Assembly: GCF_020012125.1 (NCBI RefSeq)
Contig: NZ_JAIFAG010000001.1
Coordinates: 2,790,001-2,854,000, forward strand
DNA from: Hymenobacter psoromatis
GTDB taxonomy: Bacteria > Bacteroidota > Bacteroidia > Cytophagales > Hymenobacteraceae
Direction: 5' to 3'
DNA length: 64,000 nt
Below are positions 53,243 to 62,415 of the stretch, in pieces. Both the position numbers and the translations under genes were made by a program. The notes under the pieces were generated by a model that was not told where the DNA came from, ran no database searches, and saw only the letters and a program-made list of their open reading frames with translations. The stretch's first letter is position 1. Each line of letters opens with the position of its first letter.

Positions 53243-54064
53243 ATGGCGCTCTCACTGCTGGTGCTTACCGATTTTTTCCAACCCGCCGACCACGCCCTGG
53301 CCTACGCCGACGCGCTGGCCGGGGCCATCGGCGCGCAGCTGGTACTGTTGCACGTGCGCCGCGACTCGCTCCTGGACCCCGAGCACCTCACCGGCCAAGT
53401 AGATACGCTCAACCAGGAAGCTATCGCCCTCGCGCTGGAAAGCCTGACGCGGGAGCTGGTCACGCCCGTAGTGGCCGAAGTGGCGCACGGCCGGGTAGCC
53501 GAGGCGGTGGCCGACGCCCTGCGCCGCCACCAGCCTGCGCTGGTAGTATTCGGCCACCGCAATACCGACGCCATGCCCGACGCGCTGGTATCGACCGCCG
53601 CGCTGGATATGCTGCGCACCGCTCCGCAGCCCATGCTGGTGGTACCCGTCCACACTAGCCCCCTCATCCCGCATCGCCTACTCTTGGCTCTCGATGCCGA
53701 AGCGTTTAGCCTGGGAGAACACGCGGGCCTCGTCCGGCACCTGTTTGATGCGCTGCCCGCAGAGCTGACCGTGCTGCACGTAGGGCCCGATGAGGCGAGC
53801 GCGGCGGCCGGCACGGCCGCCGCCGCCGAGGCGCTGGAGCGCACGGGCCTCGCCCTCGACCTGACTACCGGCCTGCGCACCCAAAGCCTGGTGCACGGCA
53901 CGCCAGCGGGCGGCATTTTGCAGGTAATAGCAAGCGGCGAGTTTGACTTAGTGGTGCTAGTGGCGCGTCCGCGTAGCTTCCTGGGCAAGCTGTTTCACCG
54001 CAGCGTAACGGCGCACGTGCTGCTGCACAGCCCGATACCCGTGTTGGTGCTGCCGGCCGCGTAG
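53243..54064 (+). CDS. Tandem universal stress protein
   Basis: A 273-residue protein with two USP domains. Domain 1 starts LSLLVLTDFFQPADHALAYA, and domain 2 (RLLLALDAEAFSLGEHAGLV) ends FDLVVLVARPRSFLGKLFHR then SPIPVLVLPAA. It is closely related to the USP genes at 23050 and 41528, and its start also matches the relic at 47692-47841. It stands divergent from ohyA. No signal peptide. A cytoplasmic stress protein with uncertain ligand. Confidence 0.88.
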   Translation: MALSLLVLTDFFQPADHALAYADALAGAIGAQLVLLHVRRDSLLDPEHLTGQVDTLNQEAIALALESLTRELVTPVVAEVAHGRVAEAVADALRRHQPALVVFGHRNTDAMPDALVSTAALDMLRTAPQPMLVVPVHTSPLIPHRLLLALDAEAFSLGEHAGLVRHLFDALPAELTVLHVGPDEASAAAGTAAAAEALERTGLALDLTTGLRTQSLVHGTPAGGILQVIASGEFDLVVLVARPRSFLGKLFHRSVTAHVLLHSPIPVLVLPAA

Positions 54065-54630
54065 CTACGTGCGGGGCAGCGGCAACTTATTAACAAAGCA
54101 CAGAGGTAGTCGCGTTTTGCGTTAAAGCGCTTTGATTTAGCGTCTATTATATGAGGTAGTCGCCGTCGCCGCCACGGTCGAGCTTTGAAGGCTAATATCC
54201 TGCTGCTAATTGGCCCAGTAAATCGGAGGAGGCTACCGGGCAACAATTATTCAAGAGCTTATAAAGTACAGATGCAAATAGGCATCTGCCCGGATTGCTG
54301 CTAGCAGCGACGCTTTCTGCGCGCCAGTGCTCCTTATTACTTTCGCTGAGTACCGCACCAGTACGGATGACGATGTTTAGGGAGGCTTTTTTTCGGCACT
54401 TTGCGGATAATAACTTCGGCAGCACCGGCAGCAGTCTTATCGGTGCCCGCCTACCGCGTAGTTGCTATGGCAAACTTCGTTTTTGAGGCTGCATCGACTG
54501 AGATGCGCCAGCACCGGTAAGCGATTACGGCGAGCGATTGCGGGTAATTCTCCTAACTCACTATCTTGCAGCGCGCTTCGGGCCGCGGCCAGTGCCAAAT
54601 CTACTTTTCACCATCCCACCCTACCCCCCT
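54065..54630. other. Long intergenic stretch, nothing recognised
   Basis: About 565 bases, A/T-richer than the rest at 54100-54430. Short open frames lack recognisable domains. No regulon box, no long palindrome. It separates the boxed island from the 3-keto-glycoside module. Confidence 0.5.
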
Positions 54631-55518
54631 ATGACTTCTCGAAGAGAATTTCTGACTTCGGCGGCCCTGCTCTCGGCGGGCCTGCTGGTAGCTCCTTCCC
54701 TACTCGCCTACGATAAGCACTACATTGGCATTCAGCTGTATACAGTGCGTGAGGCAATGGAAAAGGACCCTGCCGGCACGCTGGCCAAGCTGGCTCAGAT
54801 TGGGTACAACTCGGTGGAAGGCGCTACCTACACGGGCAGCCAGAAATTTTACGGCATGACGCCGGCCGTCTTCGCGGCCCTACTCAAGCAGCAGGGCCTG
54901 ATAATGCCCAGCAGCCACCACCGCCTGGGCGAGGAGCTAGCCAACGGCGCGCCGGTACCGGGTACCATTCTGCACGACTGGGACCGCGCCGTGGATGATG
55001 CTGCCGCCGTGGGGGTCAAGTATATGGTGTGCGCCTACTTATCGGAGGCTGAGCGCGGCGGCCTCGACCACTACCAGCGCGTGGCCGAGGAGCTGAACAA
55101 GGCTGGCGAGCGCTGCAAAAAAGCCGGCATCCAGCTTTGCTACCACAACCACGATTTTGAGTTTCCGGCCCAGGCCGGCGGCAAGCGGCCCTACGACATC
55201 CTGCTGAACAGCACCGATAAGGAGTTGGTAAAGATGGAGTTGGACCTCTATTGGATTACCAAAGCCGGCCAGGACCCGCTGGCGCTCTTCAAACAGTACC
55301 CCGGCCGCTTCCCGCTGTGGCACGTCAAGGATATGGCCAAGGAAGCGCCGCACTCCTTCGCCGAAGTAGGCAGCGGCTCCATCGATTTCAAGAAAATATT
55401 CGCGCACGCCAACGAGGCCGGCCTGAAATACTTCTTCGTGGAGCAGGACGCTACCCCCGGCTCGCCCTTTGATAGCGTAGCCAAAAGCATCGCCTATATC
55501 AAGAAAAACCTGGTGTAG
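54631..55518 (+). CDS. Exported sugar phosphate isomerase/epimerase-like TIM barrel
   Basis: A 295-residue xylose-isomerase-like TIM barrel with a Tat-type signal (TSRREFLTSAALLSAGLLVA, residues 2-21). Metal-site residues include the Glu of NSVEGATYTG, CYHNHDFEF (His/Asp), WHVKDM and the Glu of FFVEQDAT. Family members isomerise or epimerise free or keto sugars. The periplasmic location fits the DUF1080 neighbour, which is convergent and shares the terminator. ATG 54631 chosen; the TTG upstream would precede the signal. Confidence 0.85.
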   Translation: MTSRREFLTSAALLSAGLLVAPSLLAYDKHYIGIQLYTVREAMEKDPAGTLAKLAQIGYNSVEGATYTGSQKFYGMTPAVFAALLKQQGLIMPSSHHRLGEELANGAPVPGTILHDWDRAVDDAAAVGVKYMVCAYLSEAERGGLDHYQRVAEELNKAGERCKKAGIQLCYHNHDFEFPAQAGGKRPYDILLNSTDKELVKMELDLYWITKAGQDPLALFKQYPGRFPLWHVKDMAKEAPHSFAEVGSGSIDFKKIFAHANEAGLKYFFVEQDATPGSPFDSVAKSIAYIKKNLV

Positions 55519-55545
55519 CGTCCACCCACTGGGTTTAGCCCTAAA

Positions 55546-55588
55546 AAGAGGGAGCAGCGAGCCACTAGCCGGCTTGCTGCTCCCTCTT
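55546..55588. terminator. Hairpin between convergent genes
   Basis: 18-bp arms at 55546-55563 and 55571-55588 with one mismatch, seven-base loop; stem AAGAGGGAGCAGC. Flanking A-run on the left serves the minus-strand gene. It lies between the TIM-barrel gene and the DUF1080 gene. Confidence 0.75.
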
Positions 55589-55604
55589 GCTGTTTGACGG
55601 CTAC

Positions 55605-56390
55605 TCACTGCCCGGCTGCCGGCAACTCACGCAGCCAGATATTGCGGTAGCTGAGCGGCTCGCTTTTGTCGCCGTGGGCCTGGAGCTTGATGGGAGCCGG
55701 GCCGTGGCGCTGGTACTCGGGCTTGCCGATGTAGCGCGTGGCCCCAAGCAGGGTAGCATTGTTTTGGACGAGCACGCCATTAAAGAGCACCGTGACGCGG
55801 GCGGGGGTAGCCACGGTGCCGTCGGCCGCAAAGGTGGGGGCCGTCCACACCACGTCGTAGGTCTGCCACTGGCCGGGCGGGCGGGCGGGGTTCACCAGCG
55901 GTGGCAGCTGCTTATAGATGCTGCCCGCCATGCCATTGACGTAAGTTTGGTTGTTGTAAGCATCCAGAATTTGTAATTCGTAGCCCGCGTCGCCCTCGCC
56001 AAGCGAGGCCAAAAACACGCCGCTGTTCCCGCGTGCCTGCCCGGTACCAGTAATATTGGCCGGCACGCGCCACTCAAGGTGCAGCTGGTAATTGGTGAAG
56101 CTGCGCTTGGTTTCGATGTTGCCCGAAGCCTTGTTTACCGTCAGAATATCGCCCTTCACCAGCCAGTCGGCCGCTTTGGCGTGGTCGCTGGTCAGGGTCC
56201 ACTGGTCGAGGTTTTTGCCATCAAACAGCACCAGCGCGTCCGAAGGAGCTTCCCCGCTGATTTTGCCGGGCGTTACCACCTTCGGCACCGGCGACCACAC
56301 TTCCGTGTCTTCGGGCTTGCCGGCCTGCTGGGCGCGGCCTACCCCCACGCTGCCGAGCAAAGCCAGAGAAAAAAGAATAGCAAGCTTCAT
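55605..56390 (-). CDS. DUF1080 (3-keto-disaccharide hydrolase-type) exported protein
   Basis: A 261-residue protein with a signal peptide (MKLAILFSLALLGSVGVGRA) and the beta-sandwich domain PF06439: LFDGKNLDQWTL, LHLEWRVPA, GNSGVFLA, YELQILDAYNN, NTYDVVWTAP-like and PIKLQAHGDKS. Members of the family cleave 3-keto-glycosides in Bacteroidetes. Expected in the periplasm. Neighbours (GMC oxidoreductase, cytochrome c, isomerases) support that role here. Confidence 0.88.
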   Translation of the reverse strand: MKLAILFSLALLGSVGVGRAQQAGKPEDTEVWSPVPKVVTPGKISGEAPSDALVLFDGKNLDQWTLTSDHAKAADWLVKGDILTVNKASGNIETKRSFTNYQLHLEWRVPANITGTGQARGNSGVFLASLGEGDAGYELQILDAYNNQTYVNGMAGSIYKQLPPLVNPARPPGQWQTYDVVWTAPTFAADGTVATPARVTVLFNGVLVQNNATLLGATRYIGKPEYQRHGPAPIKLQAHGDKSEPLSYRNIWLRELPAAGQ

Positions 56391-56504
56391 GGGCGGGATT
56401 TTTTAAGGTGAGAAAGGATGAGTGTATTCAGTTTGACAGGGCGCAAGCCCAAGTATCTATCATGGCTTGAGGCGCAACCTGCTCGCAATACAATAATAGC
56501 CGGT

Positions 56505-57386
56505 TTACACGTCGCACAACTGCACCGCCTGGCGAAGCGAGGCAATTTTATCGGTGTGCGTCGGAATAAATTCCTGCGCCACAAAGCCCTTAAAACCAGT
56601 GGCTTTGATAGCCCGCATAATGGCCGGATAATTTAATTCCTGGGTGTCATCAATTTCGTGGCGGCCCGGCACGCCGGCCGTGTGATAATGTGCGATGTAA
56701 GGGTGAAAATCGGTGATATTCCGAATAATATCGCCCTCGTCAATCTGCATATGATAAATATCAAACAGCAGCTTGAAATTTTCCGAATTTAATTTTTTAG
56801 CCAGTTCCACGCCCCACGAAGTGCGGTCGCATTGATAGTCCTTATGGTCAATCTTGCTGTTTAGCAACTCCATGACCAGCACCACCTTATGCTTGGCAGC
56901 TAGCGCCAGCAGCGGCGTTAATCCTTGCACGCAGTTGGCCCAGCCCTGCTCATCGGTTTTACCCCGGCGGCTGCCGCTAAAACAAATTAAATTGGTGTAG
57001 CCCGCCTGCGCCACCAGCGGAATCATTTCGGCATAATTCTTTTGCAGCGCCGCGTGAAATTGCGGGTCGTTAAAACCGTCAGTCAGATTTAATTCGGCCC
57101 CGTTACACATGGGCGAGTGCAGGCCGTATTTTTTGAGCGTCGGCCATTCTTTAGGCCCCACTAAATCAATACCTTGCAACCCGATACTTTTGGCCGTGGC
57201 GCAGAGCTGGTCCAAGGATAAATCGCCGTAGCACCAGCGGCAAACCGATTGCTTGATATTATTTTTCAAAGGCGGGTTTTGCGAAGGTGTGGCCGCGGCC
57301 GCCGGCAGGGCTCCCGCCGCCCCAATGGCTACCGTGCTGGCCAGCAGGTTTTTGAGTACCGTGCGGCGGGTGGGGCGGGTAGGCAT
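56505..57386 (-). CDS. Hydroxypyruvate isomerase-like TIM barrel, Tat-exported
   Basis: A 293-residue protein with a twin-arginine signal (PTRRTVLKNLLASTVAIGAA) and a Hyi/AP-endonuclease-2-type barrel: QSVCRWCYGDLSLDQLC, VMELLNSKIDHKDYQ (metal Glu), FDIYHMQIDEGD, HYHTAGVPGRHEID and AQEFIPT. The GRHE(I/L) motif is typical of hydroxypyruvate isomerase-like proteins. In the keto-sugar context it probably isomerises a sugar intermediate. 99 bp from the cytochrome c gene with a hairpin in between. The coding sequence is somewhat richer in A/T than its neighbours (56600-57100). Confidence 0.86.
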   Translation of the reverse strand: MPTRPTRRTVLKNLLASTVAIGAAGALPAAAATPSQNPPLKNNIKQSVCRWCYGDLSLDQLCATAKSIGLQGIDLVGPKEWPTLKKYGLHSPMCNGAELNLTDGFNDPQFHAALQKNYAEMIPLVAQAGYTNLICFSGSRRGKTDEQGWANCVQGLTPLLALAAKHKVVLVMELLNSKIDHKDYQCDRTSWGVELAKKLNSENFKLLFDIYHMQIDEGDIIRNITDFHPYIAHYHTAGVPGRHEIDDTQELNYPAIMRAIKATGFKGFVAQEFIPTHTDKIASLRQAVQLCDV

Positions 57387-57420
57387 AGCGGCTTAGTTAG
57401 GGAGGTGGATTGTGGTTCTA

Positions 57421-57476
57421 ACGAGCGCCTCCGCCAGCAACCGCAAGCAAATGCGGCCGGGTAGGGAGGCGCTCGT
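57421..57476. terminator. 12-bp-arm inverted repeat between TIM-barrel and cytochrome genes
   Basis: Arms ACGAGCGCCTCC (57421-57432) and its complement (57465-57476) around 32 bases, without a T-run. May be a weak terminator or processing hairpin after the cytochrome c gene. Confidence 0.45.
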
Positions 57477-57485
57477 CAGCACGAC

Positions 57486-57968
57486 TTACTTCAGGCTCAG
57501 AATATACTTGGTCATTTCTTTGGCATCGGCCAGCGAAAGCTGGGGATGCGCCGACATAGGAATAGCGCCCCAATGGCCGCTACCACCCTTTATTACCCGG
57601 TTGGCGAGCATGGTAATGTTGGCCTCCGTATCGGGATATTTTTCAGCCACCGCGATGTAGGCCGGGCCCACCAGCTTCACGTCTTCCTTGTGGCAGCCCA
57701 GGCAGTCGGAACCCTTGATGAGCTGCGCACCCTTGGACACTAGGCCGCCCGTGTGCTCGGTGCCGATTTTATTCACGCTGGTATCGACCTGCGGCTGGCG
57801 CGCCACAGCGGCCAGGTTGGTGCCCACGGTCGTGTCGCGCATGGTAGCGTTGCCGTCGCCGGGGGTAGGGCCGGCAGCACTTTTACGGTCGGCCTCGTCG
57901 GGCTTGTAGCCCGAGTCGCAGGCGGCCAGCAGGGCGCAGGCGCTTAGGAAAAGGAGGACTTTTTTCAT
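57486..57968 (-). CDS. Cytochrome c lipoprotein
   Basis: A 160-residue protein with a lipoprotein signal (LSACALLAACDSG, lipid Cys17), a 60-residue flexible linker and a class I cytochrome c domain. CLGCH at residues 89-93 binds one heme, and a Met in AIPMSAHP is the likely sixth ligand. Membrane-anchored electron carrier. With the GMC oxidoreductase and the subunit-3-like protein it would form the electron outlet of a glucoside-3-dehydrogenase (inference from known LacABC-type complexes). Confidence 0.9.
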   Translation of the reverse strand: MKKVLLFLSACALLAACDSGYKPDEADRKSAAGPTPGDGNATMRDTTVGTNLAAVARQPQVDTSVNKIGTEHTGGLVSKGAQLIKGSDCLGCHKEDVKLVGPAYIAVAEKYPDTEANITMLANRVIKGGSGHWGAIPMSAHPQLSLADAKEMTKYILSLK

Positions 57969-57980
57969 GAGAAAGTAGAA

Positions 57981-59033
57981 TTAGAGGCCTAGCAAGGCCC
58001 GGTTGAACGCGGCGTCGGTGGCGGTGCCAGCGAAGTCGTCGAAGGCTTTATTGGTTATGCGAATAAGGTGATTTTTGATGAATTCGGCCCCTTCGCGAGC
58101 CCCATCTTCCTGGTTTTTGAGGGCGCATTCCCACTCCAGCACGGCCCAGCCGGGGAAGTCGTATTGCGCCATTTTACTGAAAACGGCCTTAAAATCGACC
58201 TGCCCATCGCCTAGCGAGCGGAAGCGACCGGCGCGGTTCAGCCAGCTTTGGTAGCCGCCGTACACGCCCTGCCGGCCGGTAGGGTTAAACTCAGCATCCT
58301 TGACGTGAAACATCTTGATGCGCTCGTGGTAGATGTCGATATATTCCAGGTAATCTAGGCATTGCAGCACGAAGTGCGAGGGGTCGTAGAGCAGGCAGGC
58401 GCGCGGATGGTCGTTGACTTCGGTCAGGAACATTTCGTAGCTGATGCCATCGTGCAGGTCTTCGCCGGCATGAATCTCGTAGCACAGGTCAACCCCCTCG
58501 TTGTCAAACTCATCCAGGATGGGCAGCCAGCGTCGGCCCAGCTCCGCGAAGCCTTCCTCCACCAGGCCGGCCGGGCGCTGCGGCCAGGGGTAGACCATCG
58601 GCCAGAGCAGCGCGCCGCTGAACGTAGCGTGCGCTTTCAGCCCCAACCGGCGCGACGCCTTGGCCGCGTAGATGAGCTGTTGCACGGCCCACTGCTGCCG
58701 GGCCACCGGGTTGCCGCGCACCGCCTCGGGCGCAAAGCCGTCGAACAGCTTATCATAAGCCGGATTCACGGCTACCAGCTGGCCCTGCAAGTGCGTGGAT
58801 AACTCGGTGATTTCCAGGCCAGCGGCCCGCACCTTGCCCGTTAGCTCATCGGCGTAGGTCTGGCTTTCGGCCGCCAGTTGCAAGTCAATGAAGCGCTTAT
58901 CCAGGGTGGGCAGTTGAATGCCTTTGAAGCCCAAGTCCTTGGCCCAGGCGCAGATGCTTTCGAGGCTGTTGTAGGGCGCTTGGTCGCTGATGAACTGGGC
59001 CAGGAAAATGGCGGGGCCTTGGATGGTCGTCAT
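57981..59033 (-). CDS. Sugar phosphate isomerase/epimerase (TIM barrel)
   Basis: A 350-residue xylose-isomerase-like barrel without an export signal, so cytoplasmic. Motifs: IQLPTLDKRFIDL, CYEIHAGEDLHDG (metal Glu/His), LLYDPSHFVLQ, KMFHVKDAEF and VLEWECALKN. Larger than the two exported relatives in the same module, typical of inosose isomerase/IolE-like or 3-keto sugar isomerases. Twelve bases upstream of the cytochrome gene, so in one operon with it. A family-1 palindrome lies upstream at 59063-59156. Confidence 0.88.
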   Translation of the reverse strand: MTTIQGPAIFLAQFISDQAPYNSLESICAWAKDLGFKGIQLPTLDKRFIDLQLAAESQTYADELTGKVRAAGLEITELSTHLQGQLVAVNPAYDKLFDGFAPEAVRGNPVARQQWAVQQLIYAAKASRRLGLKAHATFSGALLWPMVYPWPQRPAGLVEEGFAELGRRWLPILDEFDNEGVDLCYEIHAGEDLHDGISYEMFLTEVNDHPRACLLYDPSHFVLQCLDYLEYIDIYHERIKMFHVKDAEFNPTGRQGVYGGYQSWLNRAGRFRSLGDGQVDFKAVFSKMAQYDFPGWAVLEWECALKNQEDGAREGAEFIKNHLIRITNKAFDDFAGTATDAAFNRALLGL

Positions 59034-59062
59034 GGTTTTTGAGATGCTAACTTTTATTACTA

Positions 59063-59156
59063 AACGTCATGCTGAGCTTGTCGAAGCATCTCTACCGCAC
59101 CGTTGAGCGGCTAGGGTGAAGCGGTAGAGATGCTGCGACAAGCTCAGCATGACGTT
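59063..59156. repeat. Long palindrome (family 1, copy C)
   Basis: 36-bp arms at 59063-59098 and 59121-59156, one mismatch, 22-base loop. Outer AACGTCATGCTGAGCTTGTC; inner AAGCATCTCTACCGC is shared with copies A and B, while the TCATCTGGCGTCCGCTT part is missing. Lies between two genes of the sugar module, so this family is not limited to the boxed island. Confidence 0.88.
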
Positions 59157-59183
59157 CTATTAAATTCATAAACAAACTCCTTA

Positions 59184-60335
59184 TCAAACCCTAAACTCCG
59201 TCCATTTCTCGCTTGACTTCCCCGAGGCAATCACGTTTTCGATAAAAGCCATGCCGCGCACGCCGTCCTCGATGCCGGGGTAGTCGAGGGCTTCGGGGGG
59301 GGGTAGGGTGCCAGCGGCGCGGGCTTGCAGGGTCAGGGCAAAGTTGCGGTAGAGGTTGGCAAAGGCTTCGAGGTAGCCTTCGGGGTGGCCGGCGGGCACG
59401 CGGGTGTTGTGCCGGGCGAAGGAGCCGACGTAGCCGGTGCCGGTGCGCCGGATTTCGGTGGGCTGGTCGAGGCGGCTCACCAGCAGCGTATTGGCGTCGG
59501 CCTGTTGCCACTGCACGCCGCCCTGCTCGCCGTAGACCCGGATTTTAACGTTGTTCTCCTCCCCCGCCGCGATTTGCGAGGCCATGAGCACCGCGCTGGC
59601 CCCGTTGCTGAGTTTGAGCAGCACCGCGCCGTCGTCGTCGAGCTGGCGGCCCGCCACCACGGTGTTGATGTCGGCGCAGAGTTTGGTGACTTGCAGGCCG
59701 GTCACGTATTCGAGCAAATTAAAGGCGTGAGTGCCGATGTCGCCCATTGCGCCGGCTACACCGCTGCGGGCGGGGTCGGTGCGCCAGGCGGCCTGCTTGT
59801 TGTTGCCGCCCTCCTCAAACTTACTGAGCCAGCCCTGCGGGTACTCCACGTAAGCCTTACGAATGGGTCCCAACTCGTTGGTGGCCAGCAGCTGGCGCGC
59901 TTCCTTCACCATCGGGTAGCCGGTGTAGGTGTGGGTGAGGCAGAGCAGGCAGCCGCTGGCCTTTACAATTTCTTGTAGCTGCTTAGCTTCGGCCAATGAG
60001 AAGGTCAGCGGCTTATCAAGAATAACGTGAAAGCCGTTTTCCAGCGCCATCTTGGCCGGCGCGAAATGCAGGTAATTAGGCGTCACGATGCTGATAACCT
60101 GCACCCGCTCGGCTTCGGGGAGCTGCTTTTCACCTTCGATTAACTGCTGATACGAGCCGTATACGCGGGCCGGGTCCAGGCCTAGCAGCACGCCGGTGGC
60201 GGCCGATTTTTCGGCATCGCTGCTGAAAGCGCCGGCTACCAACTCATACTGCCCATCAAGGTTGGCGGCCAGGCGGTGCACAGCCCCGATAAAGGCCCCC
60301 ACCCCCCCGCCAATCATTGCAAGTCGTAGTTTCAT
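59184..60335 (-). CDS. Gfo/Idh/MocA-family oxidoreductase
   Basis: A 383-residue cytoplasmic NAD(P)-dependent sugar oxidoreductase. N-terminal Rossmann domain [15 protein letters not shown], then the signature [14 protein letters not shown] (family EKP with Asp for Glu), KEARQLL and [10 protein letters not shown] (active-site Asp/His), and the C-terminal beta-sheet domain. Probably oxidises or reduces a keto- or inositol-like sugar. Neighbours: cytoplasmic isomerase downstream, MFS permease upstream. Confidence 0.92.
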   Translation of the reverse strand: MKLRLAMIGGGVGAFIGAVHRLAANLDGQYELVAGAFSSDAEKSAATGVLLGLDPARVYGSYQQLIEGEKQLPEAERVQVISIVTPNYLHFAPAKMALENGFHVILDKPLTFSLAEAKQLQEIVKASGCLLCLTHTYTGYPMVKEARQLLATNELGPIRKAYVEYPQGWLSKFEEGGNNKQAAWRTDPARSGVAGAMGDIGTHAFNLLEYVTGLQVTKLCADINTVVAGRQLDDDGAVLLKLSNGASAVLMASQIAAGEENNVKIRVYGEQGGVQWQQADANTLLVSRLDQPTEIRRTGTGYVGSFARHNTRVPAGHPEGYLEAFANLYRNFALTLQARAAGTLPPPEALDYPGIEDGVRGMAFIENVIASGKSSEKWTEFRV

Positions 60336-60391
60336 ATTTGGTGAATGGTGCTAGCGGCGCGAGGGGTAACCTCACGCCGCAAAGGGCAAAA

Positions 60392-61642
<1,251 letters not shown>

Positions 61643-61652
61643 AATGTTCTTA

Positions 61653-61806
61653 AGCTGATAGCTAGTAGCTAATGGCTGATAGCTTTTTTGGTTATGGTTT
61701 TTCTGGTCATTCTGGCGCACGCCAAAACGGCCCTACCCCCTACTTTCAGCAGAGTACTCGGCTTTCTTGTTGAAAGCTAACGGCTATCAGCTAGTAGCCA
61801 ACAGTT
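61653..61806. repeat. Short repeats of GCTGATAGCT/AGCTAGTAGC
   Basis: Related words (GCTGATAGCTAGTAGC, GGCTGATAGCT; and on the right GGCTATCAGCTAGTAGCC) occur at about 61653-61684 and 61775-61806, flanking 90 bases with CCTACCCC. They can pair as an imperfect inverted repeat. Origin unknown, possibly a small repeat unit. Confidence 0.4.
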
Positions 61807-61813
61807 CATAAAA

Positions 61814-62404
61814 TTAAGTAGTGGCCCAGGCGCGGTCGCCTTTCTTATACGGCACGTTGCCGTCGTAGCGGCCGGGCACGGGCAGGTAGCGCAGGGCCTT
61901 AGTAGCGCCCGGCTCGGAGGTGAAGAAGCCGAGCAGCGTCAGCTCCTTCATCATGCGGAAATAGTGGGCGGGGTCGTCCTTGCGCTGGTTTTTAGTGAAT
62001 TCCTTCTGCTGCGTGTCCAGGGCCGTGAGGAAGGCCCGGCGCTGCACGACATCGCAGGCCAGGAAGGCTTTACCCTGCATTTTCTGGCAGTCCTGGTCGA
62101 GCTGGGTGAGGCCGGTGAGGAAGACCTTCTGGTCTTCCGGCTTGTAGCAGTCGCGCACCATTACTTCCATAAAGCCACCCACGTTGGCAGCCTTAGCCCC
62201 CGGCGTGGCGGTGGCGGGCAAAATGGTTTCCCCCACCTCATTGAGCAGGCCCACCTGGGCGGGGGTGAAGGCTACCTTGGTGGCGGCGTCTCCCGCCTCC
62301 TTGCTGGTGGGCGCAGAGCAGCTGGTCAGGAAATAATCGGCTCCGATAACGGTGCCACCCATCAGGAGGGCCACGCGGGCCAGGGCATCACGGCGGTTCA
62401 TCAT
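61814..62404 (-). CDS. Gluconate 2-dehydrogenase subunit 3-family protein
   Basis: A 196-residue protein with a Tat signal (MNRRDALARVALLMGG) and the subunit-3 domain (FTPAQVGLLNEVGETILPAT, GGFMEVMVRDCY, LTLLGFFTSEPGATKALRY). This small subunit escorts and binds a signal-less GMC flavoprotein for export and is stuck to it as part of a trimeric dehydrogenase with a cytochrome c. Eleven bases after the GMC gene. Confidence 0.92.
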   Translation of the reverse strand: MMNRRDALARVALLMGGTVIGADYFLTSCSAPTSKEAGDAATKVAFTPAQVGLLNEVGETILPATATPGAKAANVGGFMEVMVRDCYKPEDQKVFLTGLTQLDQDCQKMQGKAFLACDVVQRRAFLTALDTQQKEFTKNQRKDDPAHYFRMMKELTLLGFFTSEPGATKALRYLPVPGRYDGNVPYKKGDRAWATT

Positions 62405-62415
62405 GGGGGTAGGAA

